From: Symbiodinium sp. CCMP2592
Lineage: Eukaryota; Sar; Dinophyceae; Suessiales; Symbiodiniaceae
Direction of reading: 5' to 3'
Assembly: GCA_905221615.1 (NCBI GenBank)
Contig: CAJNDT010005779.1
Location: 1,646,752-1,710,751 of the forward strand
Length of the DNA stretch: 64,000 nucleotides
The translations under genes were made by a program, and so were the position numbers. Every line of letters begins with the position of its first letter. The stretch's first letter is position 1. This document shows, piece after piece, positions 30,479 through 41,231 of the stretch. The notes beneath the pieces are model-generated. The model was not told where the DNA came from. It saw nothing but the letters and a program-made list of their open reading frames with translations, and ran no database searches.

Positions 30479-30590
30479 AGTAGAAGCCAGAAAGTTGGAA
30501 CATCATTATCCCCATGCCCTTAAGGTAAAGTATGAGGGATCCTAGCACTAATCCTCCTAAAGCCATGTTCCAACTTTCTGGCTTCTACTT
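30479..30590. mobile_element. Foldback family B, copy 4
   Basis: Arms AGTAGAAGCCAGAAAGTTGG and CCAACTTTCTGGCTTCTACT match perfectly over 20 bp; TA flanks. Confidence 0.95.
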
Positions 30591-30779
30591 TAATTAGCTA
30601 AGAAACCCGAAACCCGCTAAACCCTTTAAAAACCCTGCCCCAAAACGAGCCCACCTGAGGCGTATGTAGGTCCCCATTGTTCGCCTCCATACACCCTATA
30701 TAAACCCCTCAAACTCCCCAGAGCCCTCAACTCTAAGCCCCGGAATCTCCTATAGAACCCTCAGCTCTAAAACCCTTAA

Positions 30780-30880
30780 AGTAAAAGCCAGAAAGTTGGA
30801 ATATGGAATAATGGCAGGATCCCCTATAATTTACCTTAAAGGGATTATGATAATGATATTCCAACTTTCTGGAGTTCCCT
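30780..30880. mobile_element. Foldback family B, copy 5
   Basis: Only about 190 bp right of copy 4. Arms GTAAAAGCCAGAAAGTTGGA and TCCAACTTTCTGGAGTTCCC; flanks TTAA on both sides, which contains the TA. Confidence 0.9.
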
Positions 30881-30929
30881 TTAAACCCCTCTAACCCCCT
30901 TAAGCTCCTTAGAACCCCAAATACCCGAG

Positions 30930-31015
30930 GCGTCGTCGGGGACCTTTCCCCAGACACCCTGGATGTCCTGGCGGCCGCGCTCGCGAAGCGCCAGGCCGCC
31001 TCTCGCGTTGTTTTC
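30930..31015 (+). CDS. Exon candidate, unknown protein
   Basis: Acceptor CCCGAG|G. The frame reads GVVGDLSPDTLDVLAAALAK and then RQAASRVVF, an amphipathic, protein-like stretch in an otherwise repeat-rich region. Confidence 0.4.
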
Positions 31016-31286
31016 TTCGGGTTTAGGGTTTAGGGGTTTAGGGTTTATGGTTTTTGTGTTCTTCGGGTTCCTGGACCCTAAACCCTTACCTAGATCCTGC
31101 AAAACCTTCCTTATAGGATTCCCTAATATGTCCTCAACCTTCCTTTTCGGGTTCCTTAATCTGTCCCCAACCTTCCCTTTTAGGGTTCCTTAATCTGTCC
31201 TCATATATGTCCGGGGTCCAGGTAAACTCAACCGTAAACGCTGCACCGCTTCAAGTAGTTATAGAGAACCGCCATGATGATCGGGG

Positions 31287-31391
31287 GCCTCAAAAGGTAG
31301 GATGAAGGTAGGTGGGATATTCCCAAGTAAGAGTCCTTATATAAGGGATCCTTAATCCCACCTACCTTCATCCCACCTTGTGAGGCCTCCA
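31287..31391. mobile_element. Single-copy foldback O
   Basis: Arms GGCCTCAAAAGGTAGGATGA and TCATCCCACCTTGTGAGGCC, with GAAGGTAGGTGGGAT pairing further inside. Confidence 0.85.
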
Positions 31392-31607
31392 AGATGAGGG
31401 ACCCTATAGGGGCCCATGTATAGTATACACTGGCTAGTTTTTATTAATTGAGCCTTTTTGACGCAAGCCCTGCAGATTTTTCGGTAATGTTGCCAGCACA
31501 ACTCCAAAGCTTGCAAGAACCACGGTGTGAATACTACGGTACCTGTGGTTCCAAGTGCTTGCGGATCATGACTTCATAGGCTTCCGGCTTAATCCTTACG
31601 GATACAT

Positions 31608-31710
31608 GGGAGTTTCCGAAAACAGGGGGACCCTAATATGGTACCCTAAATAGTAGGATCCTTATTATAAGGACCCCAAAAGAAGGTACCCCTAATTTTC
31701 GGAAACTCCC
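31608..31710. mobile_element. Foldback family A, copy 5
   Basis: Arms GGGAGTTTCCGAAAACAGGG and CCTAATTTTCGGAAACTCCC, flanked on both sides by ACAT. Confidence 0.95.
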
Positions 31711-32292
31711 ACATAGCTCTCGTTGCCAAAAAAAGCAGGTGCAACACAATAATTCGGAGCAAAGGCGCCGGTTTGGAACAGAGTCGGGAGCTAGGACTAC
31801 GCAGACTTGCGAGTTACTTGCAGTAAGAGAAGCGCAGCCATTGTCATGCATTTTGCCTTTACTTTTCTGTTGGTAATCAGTTGTTGCAAGGGCGGCAGCA
31901 GCAGGCGGAGTAGAAGGAGGAGAAAGACCAGTGGCAGCGGAATCAGCAACAACTACATCATCAACATCAACATGTGGAACGCGGACAGTTTGACCCACCT
32001 GAAGTGAAGTGAAGAAGAGTGAATACCGTGGTGATATGTGGTGATAGCGCTGTCAACACAGGACCAGTATTTGCTGTGCCAAGAAAATCATGTGACAGTA
32101 AATTCGTAAAGCTACAAAGCCCGAAGCCCCCAAACAAGACGACATCATGAACCCCTAGACCCGAAACCGGTTTGGGGTTGAGGGTTTAGGGTTTAGGACT
32201 GGGCTTTTGACAACCACCCATTTGGGCCTTCCTTTCTGTAGTTTTTGATCCCAGTGACCCTAGGCGATCCTCACATCCATGGTTCAATCCCA

Positions 32293-32399
32293 CTACTATT
32301 TGCTTAAGAAACCACCCAAAAATAAAAATAATAATCCCTATATTACCCCCATAAGGAATACATTTTTTATTTTTTTGGGGGCTCTTAAGCAAATAGTAG
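32293..32399. mobile_element. Single-copy foldback S
   Basis: Arms CTACTATTTGCTTAAGAAAC and GCTCTTAAGCAAATAGTAG, flanked on both sides by ATCCCA, a 6-bp duplication. Confidence 0.9.
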
Positions 32400-32775
32400 A
32401 TCCCATGCTGCGTGTCCAAGGCCGCTGCAAAGAGTCGAGAGGCCAGCACCGGAGTGTTTCGAATGACATTCGTTTTCCTGGCGTGGGATACCTCACCCAT
32501 GGACATGGGGCTTTGGGGATTTAGGGTTAGGGGGTTTAGGGTTTAGGGTTTAGGGGTTTAGGGTTTTGGGTTTGGGTTTGGGGCCGTATCCTGTCAAAGC
32601 CTCATCTCCACTACAAGCTTTCGGGCTTTCCATGTCCAGCAACTTCAATATCCGGAAGCCGCAGCGGAAGATAAATGCCGAAATCGTGTTCCCCCAACCC
32701 GACGCCAATCCATCGAAACTAAAGCAGCTGATTGCCATAATCTTATTTCAAAACAGTATATGTATATGGTTGTAT

Positions 32776-32818
32776 TTATATATATATATATATAGACATA
32801 TGTATATATATATAAACA
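32776..32818. repeat. TA microsatellite
   Basis: TATATATATATATATAGACA and GTATATATATATAAAC. Confidence 0.85.
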
Positions 32819-33294
32819 TATGTAAGCCATATAACCAGAAACTTTCTACCCCAACCCTGACTGCTCCCGTTGCCATCGGAACTATGGGTAGCTTTGTGGA
32901 TACATGTTAATATGTTCCTTCATGTTCTGGTAAACGTATACATCGCACCACTCATTTTCAAAAACCTTTATCCACTATACTATATATGCAATTGTCTGTT
33001 GGTCCTTACATTTCAGCAAAGCCCCACGCCCATAAATCCCACGCCTTGGACCCTCTGCCCCTGCACCCCAAAAATAGCTAAAGGCAAAATCCTAAGACCT
33101 GTAAGCCTTAAACCCATAAGCCCTAGACCCTATAACCCCTGAACCTTAAGCCCTAAACCCTCAACCCTAAACCCTTACAACCTCCGTCCCAAAAACAAGC
33201 CGAGCACAATCTGCGAGCCCTACGATGTCCTCTATCCCCAAAAGTCCGAAAGACTGCTATCCCCACGAACCTCCCAAACCCCTAAAACACCCGA

Positions 33295-33570
33295 AATCCC
33301 TTAGAGGGAACCCACTACAGAACCCAATAGTACCCTGAAAGGGAACCCGAGTTTTAAAAGCGACCCTGTTATAGAACCCAGTAGTACCCTTGAAGTGAAT
33401 CGTATTAGAGAACCCAGTAGTGCCGTTAAAGGGAGCCCTATTATAGCACCCAATAGTACCCCTCAAAGGGAACCCTAGAGAACCCCGGAGCACCCTTAAA
33501 GGGAACCCTGTTATAGAACCCAGTCGTACCCTCAAAAGGAGCCTTATAATGGAGCCCAATAGTAGACATA
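33295..33570 (+). repeat. Degenerate tandem repeat
   Basis: At least five units around TATAGAACCCAGTAGTACCC and AAAGGGAACCC, spaced roughly 50-60 bp. Confidence 0.75.
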
Positions 33571-34432
33571 AGAGCAGGGTTAATTCAAGGGTCGCTTTAA
33601 AGGTCCCTTTTGGAACACAGCTCGCTTTAAGGGTCGTCAATTTAAGAGCGGAAGTCGCTTGAAGGGTCCTTGTAAGAGCAGGAGGAGGCCTTCCAAAAGC
33701 AAGTGGCCTCCAAACTCGCGTCTGTGACGAAGGCCGGATGGACGGATCAGCGCCCAGGGCATTGGGTTAATATAGGGACCATATTATGTAATTACCTGTA
33801 CTATTTCGGGGGTTCCTTCAAAGAGTTCCTTACAGGGGTCTAGAAGGGATCAGGGTTAAAAGGGTTTAGTGGTTGAGGGTTCAGGGGTTGAGGGTTTGGG
33901 TTTAGGGGTTTAGGATATATATATAGGAGGTACTTAGGACCCTCACGGAAGGTAAGGCTGGGTCACTGGAGTGTGTTGCTATGGGAAGCTCGGACCGCTT
34001 CGGCCGGGTCCGAGGCGAATACCCTTGGCCAGAGACTTCCAAAACCAAAGGGTCCTCAATACCTATATGGTAGAATTTAGGGTTTCTATATTGGTTCCTG
34101 TAAGGACCTATATGGTTGAACGTGGGGTTTCTATATTCGGAATGACTATTATGATTTGGGGAAGTATCCCGCATAACAGTGCCTAGGACCCTTCGGGAGA
34201 GAGTCCCCCTGTAGTGCCCCGCCGCACGCCAGCCTGAAACTACAGAGACGTTAGGTGTGCTAAGCAGATCCCAAGACCTTGTATAACGTTACTTATACGT
34301 CAGCTCAACGGTGTAAGATTTGCGTAGAGCCTGCAACGACGTCAAACGACACACTTGTTTCTGCAGGGGCGTTCATAAAGCACCTGGTGACACTTAGTCT
34401 GTCTATGGTATCTATCTACTTACTATGCATAA

Positions 34433-34534
34433 GGGAGTTTCCAAAAATAAGGGACACTAATATGGTCCCCTAACTAGTAGGATCCTGAGTGTAAAGACCC
34501 CGAAATAAGGTACCCCATATTTCCGAAAACTCCC
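34433..34534. mobile_element. Foldback family A, copy 6
   Basis: Arms GGGAGTTTCCAAAAATAAGG and TATTTCCGAAAACTCCC. Flanks ATAA/ATAT. Confidence 0.85.
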
Positions 34535-34778
34535 ATATGAGTATACCTTGTTTTTTTGCAGGGGTCGGATTCCGACCACTTCTTTCATGGCCTCACTTGC
34601 GCGCGCCTGGGCGCAGGATTCAGAGTTAGAGCCGGGGCTTCGGGCTGTAAGGAGCCGCCCACACACCCACCCTCCCACCCATCTACCCTATCCTTCCTTG
34701 CAAAGCTACACATACATTAAAAAAATATGTACATATGTATGTATATATGTAGTTGTATAAGTATATACATTAAAAGAA

Positions 34779-34779
<1 letters not shown>

Positions 34780-34811
<32 letters not shown>
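34780..34811. repeat. TA microsatellite
   Basis: About sixteen TA units. Confidence 0.9.
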
Positions 34812-34813
<2 letters not shown>

Positions 34814-35260
34814 TCGTTGCACAGCGCTGGGTTTCGAACTCACGGTTTCTCAATGGCTCTCCGTAACATACCTTTTCTCCACTGTAGCATGCAAACGCAA
34901 TGGCCGCCAAAGTTCACAAGGTTTGCAGCGAATTACAGCTTCTTCCTGCGTGTTCTTTCAATGGTTCAAGTATCAAGTGCCCAGGACTAGGCTGTCGGCC
35001 TCACATGCAAAGTCTCGACGCCTCGTAGCACTTATAGTAAACGGTATAGCAGCCCTCATAGCAGGCAACCCCTATAAGAACCCTGCAAAGTGCCCTTTAA
35101 CGCGTTGAGGAACTTGCTTTACCAAGGCTGACTGCCACGCTGCAGAAGCAGTACGCCACGCACCTGGGTTCTTGTTAGGGAAGTTGCTTTAAGTTACCAT
35201 GGTAAGGAAACCATACATCATATTTACACAAGGTCCTTGATCTGGCAGCTTAATTCAATC

Positions 35261-35361
35261 GGGAGTTTCCGAAAATAGCGGGCCTTTGTATAGTACCCTA
35301 GAGTAGGATCCTGATTAGAAGGACCCCCCAAACAAGGAACCCCTTATCTTCGGAAACTCCC
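35261..35361. mobile_element. Foldback family A, copy 7
   Basis: Arms GGGAGTTTCCGAAAATAGCG and CTTATCTTCGGAAACTCCC. Flanks AATC/AAAC. Confidence 0.9.
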
Positions 35362-35488
35362 AAACCCTAAACCCTAAACCCTTTACAGAATCCTTATAGA
35401 TCCCTAAGAAAAGTACCCTAGACATCCCTACAAACCCCTAAAGGAAGCTCCCAAATTCCTGAACTAAGAGCCCAGGCACATTGCAGAG

Positions 35489-35545
35489 GCTACCTCTGCG
35501 ATCCAGCGTGCGCACGACGAGTCCCTGGAGAAGGCCCGTTGGAGG
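35489..35545 (+). CDS. Exon candidate abutting a palindromic element
   Basis: Acceptor GCAGAG|G. The frame reads ATSAIQRAHDESLEKARWR, a clear amphipathic helix. The near-perfect palindrome at 35549-35662 starts within 4 bp of its end. Confidence 0.4.
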
Positions 35546-35548
35546 CTA

Positions 35549-35662
35549 CCTACTATAGGGGCCTTAATAAATACCAATACTATTTTGGGGGATTCCCTAT
35601 TATACTTATTATAATAAGGAATCCCCCAAAATAGTATTGGTATTTAAGGCCCCTATAGTAGG
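35549..35662. mobile_element. Near-perfect palindrome, family E
   Basis: Arms of about 49 bp (start CCTACTATAGGGGCCTTAAT) pair with only one or two mismatches around a short TTATACTTATTATA loop. TA flanks both ends. It abuts the exon candidate at 35489. Confidence 0.95.
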
Positions 35663-35928
35663 TATAATTCTAGGGTTCCTTTGAAGGGTTCCTTAAAGCG
35701 GTCTTTAGGGATCTATAGTCCTGCTATGTATAACTGGGTTCTGGAGTACCATATACGGTTTAAGGGTTTAGGGTTTTGGGTTTAGGGTTTAGGGTTTTGG
35801 GTTTAGGGTTTAGGGTTTAGAGTTTTTTTTTTGTACCTGTTCCTCACTATAGGGTTTAGAAGGTAGGGCCAATCTTCGCTGTTAGAACATCGTTATAACC
35901 TCTAGCCACATTGTTTAAGGCTTGTCGA

Positions 35929-36030
35929 TACTGTAGGGGCCTTCTAATTGACCTATAAAAATTGGGAGGTCCTTGTATTATAATTATAGTATCAGGGGCC
36001 CCAAAACACTATTCTAATTATTAAGGCCCC
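35929..36030. mobile_element. Foldback family E, copy
   Basis: TAGGGGCCTTCTAATTGACC ... TTCTAATTATTAAGGCCCCT. Confidence 0.85.
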
Positions 36031-36642
36031 TTCGTGACCTAGATCCTGCTATGTATAATGCCGCAGGGCCTACCTTAACTCCAAATAACATACCCTTTTA
36101 AGGATGTATATAAGGAAATCATACTAGGGAACCCAAAAAGGAAGGTCTTATAGGGTCCAGGTAGTATGTTTCGGCTTTGTGTTTCGGCTCAGGGGGTTGT
36201 ACGGTTTAGCTTTGGAGTGTCGTTTCTCCATGATTGAAACTACTGTTAGAAGTGGTCTGCCGACCACCATCCGATATCTTACTTGCCTTATGCTTCTGTG
36301 GTATCTTTGTTATGTCTCTGCTGCTATTTCTACTCCGGCCACCATTAGCACTATTAGGCACGGGCAATCAGTCCCTAAACCCCAATCCCGAAACCCTAAT
36401 CCCCAATCCCCAAACCTTAAACCCCAACGCCTAAACCTTAATCCTTAATCCCTAAACCCTAAACCCTATAGATCCCTTAAGGGAACCCCTATGGTACCCC
36501 TTAACGGAAGCCTGAACCCCTGTAAACCCTAAACCCTAAACCCAAATCCCTAAACCGCAAAGCCCTATAAACCCTAATCAGCCCTTTAACACCTAAACCC
36601 TACATCCCAATCCCTGAACCCTAAACCCAAACAAACCCTAAT

Positions 36643-36743
36643 GGGTGGTTGTCAAAATTATGGTCCCTTTTTGGGTCCACAATATAATACGGCACCTAAT
36701 ATTTAAGGTACCCAAAAAGGGACCCTTATTTGGACAACTACCC
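36643..36743. mobile_element. Foldback family C, copy 2
   Basis: Arms GGGTGGTTGTCAAAATTATG and TATTTGGACAACTACCC. Flanks TAAT/TAAA. Confidence 0.85.
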
Positions 36744-36885
36744 TAAACCCTAAACCCCAAACCTAAAGGAACCCCATGGCACCCGTTACAGGAACCCTAA
36801 ACCGCTAAACCCTATAGATCCCTAAAAGGAACCCCCATGGTACCCTTTAAAGGAACCCCCCTATAAACCCTAATCGACGCTCCAG

Positions 36886-36946
36886 GAGCGGACAGCCTTT
36901 CGAAGCGATCTGCTCTCCCTGGCCGAGCGCGTGGCTCCCAAGCCAG
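36886..36946 (+). CDS. Exon candidate, unknown protein
   Basis: Acceptor CTCCAG|G and donor AAGCCAG|GCGAGG (GC type). The frame reads ERTAFRSDLLSLAERVAPKP, helical like the candidate at 35489, and may belong to the same gene. Confidence 0.4.
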
Positions 36947-37045
36947 GCGAGGGAGGGATTTGTGGAGTTTTATTGTTGGGGGCTAGGACTCATATATGTA
37001 AATAATCAAACAAATAAATTAAGAAAAAACTATATATATATATGT

Positions 37046-37076
<31 letters not shown>

Positions 37077-37078
37077 GG
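37046..37078. repeat. GA microsatellite
   Basis: GAGAGAGAGAGAGAGGAGAG run. Confidence 0.9.
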
Positions 37079-37755
37079 GTTTTTTGGGGTTGGCATTTAT
37101 GGGGCTTGAGGGTTTGGGGTTTTGGGGTTAGGGTTCAATTGCTTTAAAGATTCAGGGTTTAGGGTTTCGGGTTGGGACGCATAGGGTGTGCGGTTTGATT
37201 TATAGGGTCTACGGTTTGTTATTAAGGTACTCCTTTTTATGAGGGTTTCTCGCAGGGTTCGATGAGGGTTTCGCAAGTCGATTTTCGGGTTCAGGGTTGG
37301 GGAGGACTCACCTCGTGCTGCAGGGTCTAGGGGTTTACATCTTAGCTGGGTTAGGGTTTGGGTTCGGACGACGGGTGTAGGGTTTAGGGAAGTTTCGGGT
37401 CCATGGTCACGAAGAATGTAAATCCAGATCCTGCCTTCGAAGACGTTTTGCGTTAAGAAATCCGAGGCTGGCACGATGACACACGAACTCCGGAAAACAC
37501 GCTCTAATTTAGGGGCCTGCTCGGGAAGCCTGAAAGCCCCAGAGTAAGCCTGATGAAGTCCTTCTGGTGTTGTTGCAGGCTGCCTCACACCCTACCTGCA
37601 GCCCCAAACCCGACAAATCGTAGGTTATGAGCCCTTACCTGGACCCCAAAAGTATGTGGGCTGTGGGCTGATAGCCTTTTATAGGTTTTGGGCCCTGATT
37701 TTACCTGCTTTGAGTTGGATCGGCTTATCTTGCGTGTACCTGTAGTTCCGATGAC

Positions 37756-37804
37756 TATAGGGGCCTTTAGATATTATTACCTATACCATGTTGCGGGTTC
37801 CTTG

Positions 37805-37874
<70 letters not shown>

Positions 37875-37905
37875 TAACGGCCTCCGCTAACTATTAAGGC
37901 CCGTA
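37756..37905. mobile_element. Family E copy holding a TA microsatellite
   Basis: TATAGGGGCCTTTAGATATT at the left and ACTATTAAGGCCCGTATA at the right. The interior is expanded by about 65 bp of TA repeat (37806-37872). Confidence 0.7.
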
Positions 37906-38560
37906 TATTGCTACAGATATAAGTTCACCACGGAGGAGACGTGGGCGCCACCAACGAGACAGCGACAGAGCCTGTGCTAAGCCTGCGAGGGTGTCAGATA
38001 CCTACATAGTAGCGGTTGGGATTTTCCAGTAAGTATCAGCGATAATAAGCCCCCTTGCAGCCCCCAGGTTATAAGTATGCGGAAATATACCCCCAAACGA
38101 TCACGATTCCATGTGCTTTTAAGGACACGGTTTGGCCACTCAGAGCTACACCAGTACTAGCATGGCCACTGGTTAACAGTTATAGCGCTGACAAATGAAC
38201 ATGTGTGCTCAAGACACCAGAGCTCTAACGGGCTACACTTGCTTTGTTGTCGCGTGCATGTGTGTTTTTTCGAAGAGGGGGAGAGTGTTGTTTCCTTGCC
38301 GCACCTTGCCATGCACAGCGAACCCAACTTCAAGATCCACCGGAAGAACTGTCAACCCCAATGATGCGGCTAAGGGTTGCCGGGTTCAGGTTTTTAGGTG
38401 CGGGGTCACGTGTCCCGGGCCAAGAGCTCCCCTCAAACCATAACCCTAAGGGTCCAAAGGATCCAATAATTAGGTACTCTGTTTTAGCATAGTCGTTATG
38501 TAGGTTAGGATTTCGGAGAGTATATGGTCATTAGGTACTTGGACCCTTGGGGTGACCCTA

Positions 38561-38632
38561 AGGATGCGGATCGCGTCTTTCTGGAAGCAGCGCAACTCCA
38601 GCAGCAGGCGCCTGTGCGCTTGAGGTCTCGAG
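38561..38632 (+). CDS. Exon candidate, Gln-rich helix
   Basis: Acceptor CTAAG|G. The frame reads DADRVFLEAAQLQQQAPVRL. A GC donor is possible inside it after CAGCAG, so the 3' end is uncertain. Confidence 0.35.
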
Positions 38633-39098
38633 CCTCGTTGATCTCATGGATTACCATACCTTGGTGTCAAAATATGCCAGAACCACAGTATACTATACTA
38701 TGATCTACTACGGTATACGCTATAACATGTTCTACAGTATACTATCGTCTGCCATATCTGAGAATGCAGAATTGTGCATTTCTGACGCTGGCCAGAACTG
38801 CTTGTCACCAGTTATGCAGTTCGTGGTAAAGAAGGTAGTTAGGTGCATCTAGGATCTAGTGCAGGCTTGACGGTTCAGAGTATTTCATCTTTGTTAGCAC
38901 GACTTTTCTTATGTTTGTTACTATCATTGCTACTATCACTATGATGTTTACTACTATTCCTGTTGAAGCCCTGAACGGCTTCAGATTTGAAATGCTTGCA
39001 AACACGCGTTTCAGAGTTTCAGGCTCAAGGCTTGGGGACCTGGTCTTGTCATGGTGTCACCCATAGCGGCAACTTTTGGGTGCAATCAGTGCTACAGC

Positions 39099-39199
39099 TT
39101 AGAAGGGCCCCCCACCGTGTAATAGTGATTACAAGGATTGTATTAGGGCCCTAATATATTCCTATGATACCACTATTACAGGGTGGGGGCCCCTTCTAA
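39099..39199. mobile_element. Foldback family H, copy 2
   Basis: Arms TTAGAAGGGCCCCCCACC and GGTGGGGGCCCCTTCTAA, flanked by a perfect 8-bp duplication GCTACAGC. Confidence 0.95.
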
Positions 39200-39338
39200 G
39201 CTACAGCCTGTAACGATCATCTGGAAATCGGGTGTCGGTATGGGATTTCGCAGACCCAAGACCCCAAGACCCTAAAACCTCGACCCCCAAACCCCCTAGG
39301 ACCCAACCTAGAGACCTAGAGACCGTCGCTGCAGACAG

Positions 39339-39609
39339 GTCTCTGCTGTTTCTGCTGTCTCGAACCCTCACCTGGATGGAGCAGAAGTTCCATACACCCA
39401 GGCGCTATCGGGAGTTAAAGACCGTTCATGGATCTGTGCAGCGTCTCGAATGTGACAGATCAGGCAACAGAATGAATGATGAATCACTCTTGTCCGATAC
39501 TGAACAGATGCAGGCCATCGCGCAGATGCTGCGCGAGGTGGTTTCTGGCGCAAGACATTTGGAGGAGTACGGCCACTCGGGTGACAAGTTGTCCAGTGGA
39601 AACGACTGA
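39339..39609 (+). CDS. Possible terminal exon, about 90 codons
   Basis: Acceptor GACAG|G. The frame runs through LTWMEQKFHTPRRYRELKTV and SLLSDTEQMQAIAQMLREVV to a TGA after KLSSGND. Composition is protein-like and no repeat overlaps it. With the helical islands at 35.5-38.6 kb it may end one gene. Function not recognised. Confidence 0.45.
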
Positions 39610-39823
39610 GACTGAGACCCTAAACCCTATAAAGGCGCTATCAGGTTTATAAAGCGATAAAGGTCATAATTTTTGTCAAGCAAGCAAGTGCAATCAGCTC
39701 GTTGTCTTGGAGGCTGCCTTGGAAGTCAAAGTAGGTAACTCCTAATAGAACGGTGTGAACAGGTGTCGTGAGCCTGCAATTGAGGCTTGAGGGTGCAGGG
39801 CTTGCACTTTTTGCTGTCCTGTA

Positions 39824-39950
39824 CTTGGAGGTTCATGGGTAGTTGCAAGTGGAGTTAGAAGTAGGGTATATAAGTATAACAATGACCCCTCTATGAGGGG
39901 ACTTATACCTGATAACCCCACTTATAACTAATTACCCATGAACTTCCAAG
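39824..39950. mobile_element. Foldback family D, copy 2
   Basis: Arms CTTGGAGGTTCATGGGTAGT and TACCCATGAACTTCCAAG, with TA on both sides. Confidence 0.9.
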
Positions 39951-40215
39951 TATGCTGACGAGCAGGTCAAGGAGAGTTCTGAAGATCTCGGCTCCTTTTG
40001 CTAAGGCTCCTGGCCAGGGCCCCATGTTGTCTGAATTCGCGCAAAGGTTCCCTTATTGAGTCATGGACTGAGTAGCTGAGTAGGTAATCTTCAGCCTTTT
40101 GGTTCGATATCTTTCTACAAAGAGGTTGAAAAGGTTAATTAGTCTTTTTTGGGCTAGAGTACTCTAAACCCTAAACCCTAAACCCTAAACCCTACTCAGC
40201 CCCCAAGTGGTGTAG

Positions 40216-40300
40216 CTTCGAAAGTGTCGGACCGCGGAGTCGCCAAAGGAAAGCAGCGGCTGGCAGCGCTCACTTGCGAGTTGTGCCCAAAGGCTCACCG
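40216..40300 (+). CDS. Exon candidate, basic
   Basis: Acceptor GTGTAG and donor CACCG|GTGGGG. The frame reads SKVSDRGVAKGKQRLAALTC and then ELCPKAHR; the C-x2-C spacing is too little to call a zinc site. Confidence 0.35.
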
Positions 40301-40670
40301 GTGGGGTTTGAGGTTGAGGGTTTAGGGTTTTAAGGGTTCGGGTTTATAGGGTTTAGGGTTGATATGAAGTGCCGTCAGTGCTTGCGCTCGATGGCTGCGG
40401 GATTTCAACGGATTTCGTATTCCGGAGACTTCCCCGACGATTTCGGATTTAAGGCTTTCGGGTGCTTTCAGGAGTTTATGGTAAGCCGACTTAAGGCCTT
40501 ATATAGAGAGAAGTCATATTAAATTAGGTAACCCTAAAAAGGTAGGTGATTTGGGGTCCTAAACCCTAACCCCTAAACCCATAAGCCGTACACCCTGGGG
40601 TTGAGCCAGGGGGAATCTTTCTGCCGCACAGCCTGCCGTCCTCACAAAACCGGCTCACAGCAGAGGTTGA

Positions 40671-40772
40671 CTCAGGGGAAACTACTTTGATCCCCAATGC
40701 CCAACCTTCAAAGTTGTTGGACTCAGGGGAAACTACTTAGATCCCCAATGCCCAACCTTCAAAGTTGTTGGG
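40671..40772 (+). repeat. 51-bp tandem duplication
   Basis: CTCAGGGGAAACTACTTTGA ... CCTTCAAAGTTGTTGGA repeated twice with one or two changes. Confidence 0.9.
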
Positions 40773-40908
40773 CTCATCTAGTTTAGTTGGAATCGGAAAG
40801 TTTAACCTTTTGTTTCTGTGGTTTATTGGGGGGAGTAAGCAAGTAATGATAGTAAGTTCCATGAAGCTGGCAGGTCAAGAAGAGCTCTTGCTATTTATGA
40901 TTTATAGG

Positions 40909-41021
40909 TTAGAAGCTGCCCCCACCCTGTAATAGTGGTATAATAGGAATATAATAGGGCCCTAATATAATATTAATATAAACCCTTATGGTCACTATTA
41001 CAGGGTGGGGGCAGCTTCTAA
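40909..41021. mobile_element. Foldback family H, copy 3
   Basis: Arms TTAGAAGCTGCCCCCACCCT and AGGGTGGGGGCAGCTTCTAA, flanked by a perfect 8-bp duplication TTTATAGG. Confidence 0.95.
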
Positions 41022-41119
41022 TTTATAGGCATGGTTTCGCATTTCATGGGTACTCTGTTCAATTGTTTCACCTGCCCGGCTGTAGATCGGTCATCAGACT
41101 TGGGCAGCAATCATAAAGA

Positions 41120-41231
41120 CTAGGATGCCCAGTAGTACCCTTATTCCCTTTTTGTAGTCCTAGGTTCCTTATAAAGTTACCCAATACCAAAAAGAGAGGC
41201 CTTTTTATTCTTAGGTTACTGGGTATCCTAG
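41120..41231. mobile_element. Foldback family F, copy 2
   Basis: Arms CTAGGATGCCCAGTAGTACC and TTACTGGGTATCCTAG; interior nearly the same as the copy at 2545. Confidence 0.9.

Larger units (their letters stand above)
21488..35488. other. Repeat mosaic with sparse exon candidates
   Basis: Fourteen kilobases of foldbacks, CCCTAAA tracts and TA repeats. Besides the listed exon candidates, a fragment near 27563-27650 (YVTEDPSEDEEDAADVGAGS) is plausible coding. Nothing else is supported. Confidence 0.5.

Noticed and set aside
33257..33640. 127-codon minus-strand frame
   Set aside because: Built from the degenerate tandem repeat; periodic Leu/Gly/Phe pattern without protein features.
34800..34860. 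Possible tRNA-like B-box near GGGTTTCGAACTC
   Set aside because: No matching A-box, acceptor stem or anticodon arm could be folded around it.
37097..37588. 163-codon minus-strand frame
   Set aside because: Parts read fairly naturally, but the lower half is TTTAGGG-type sequence and no splice logic or motif supports it.
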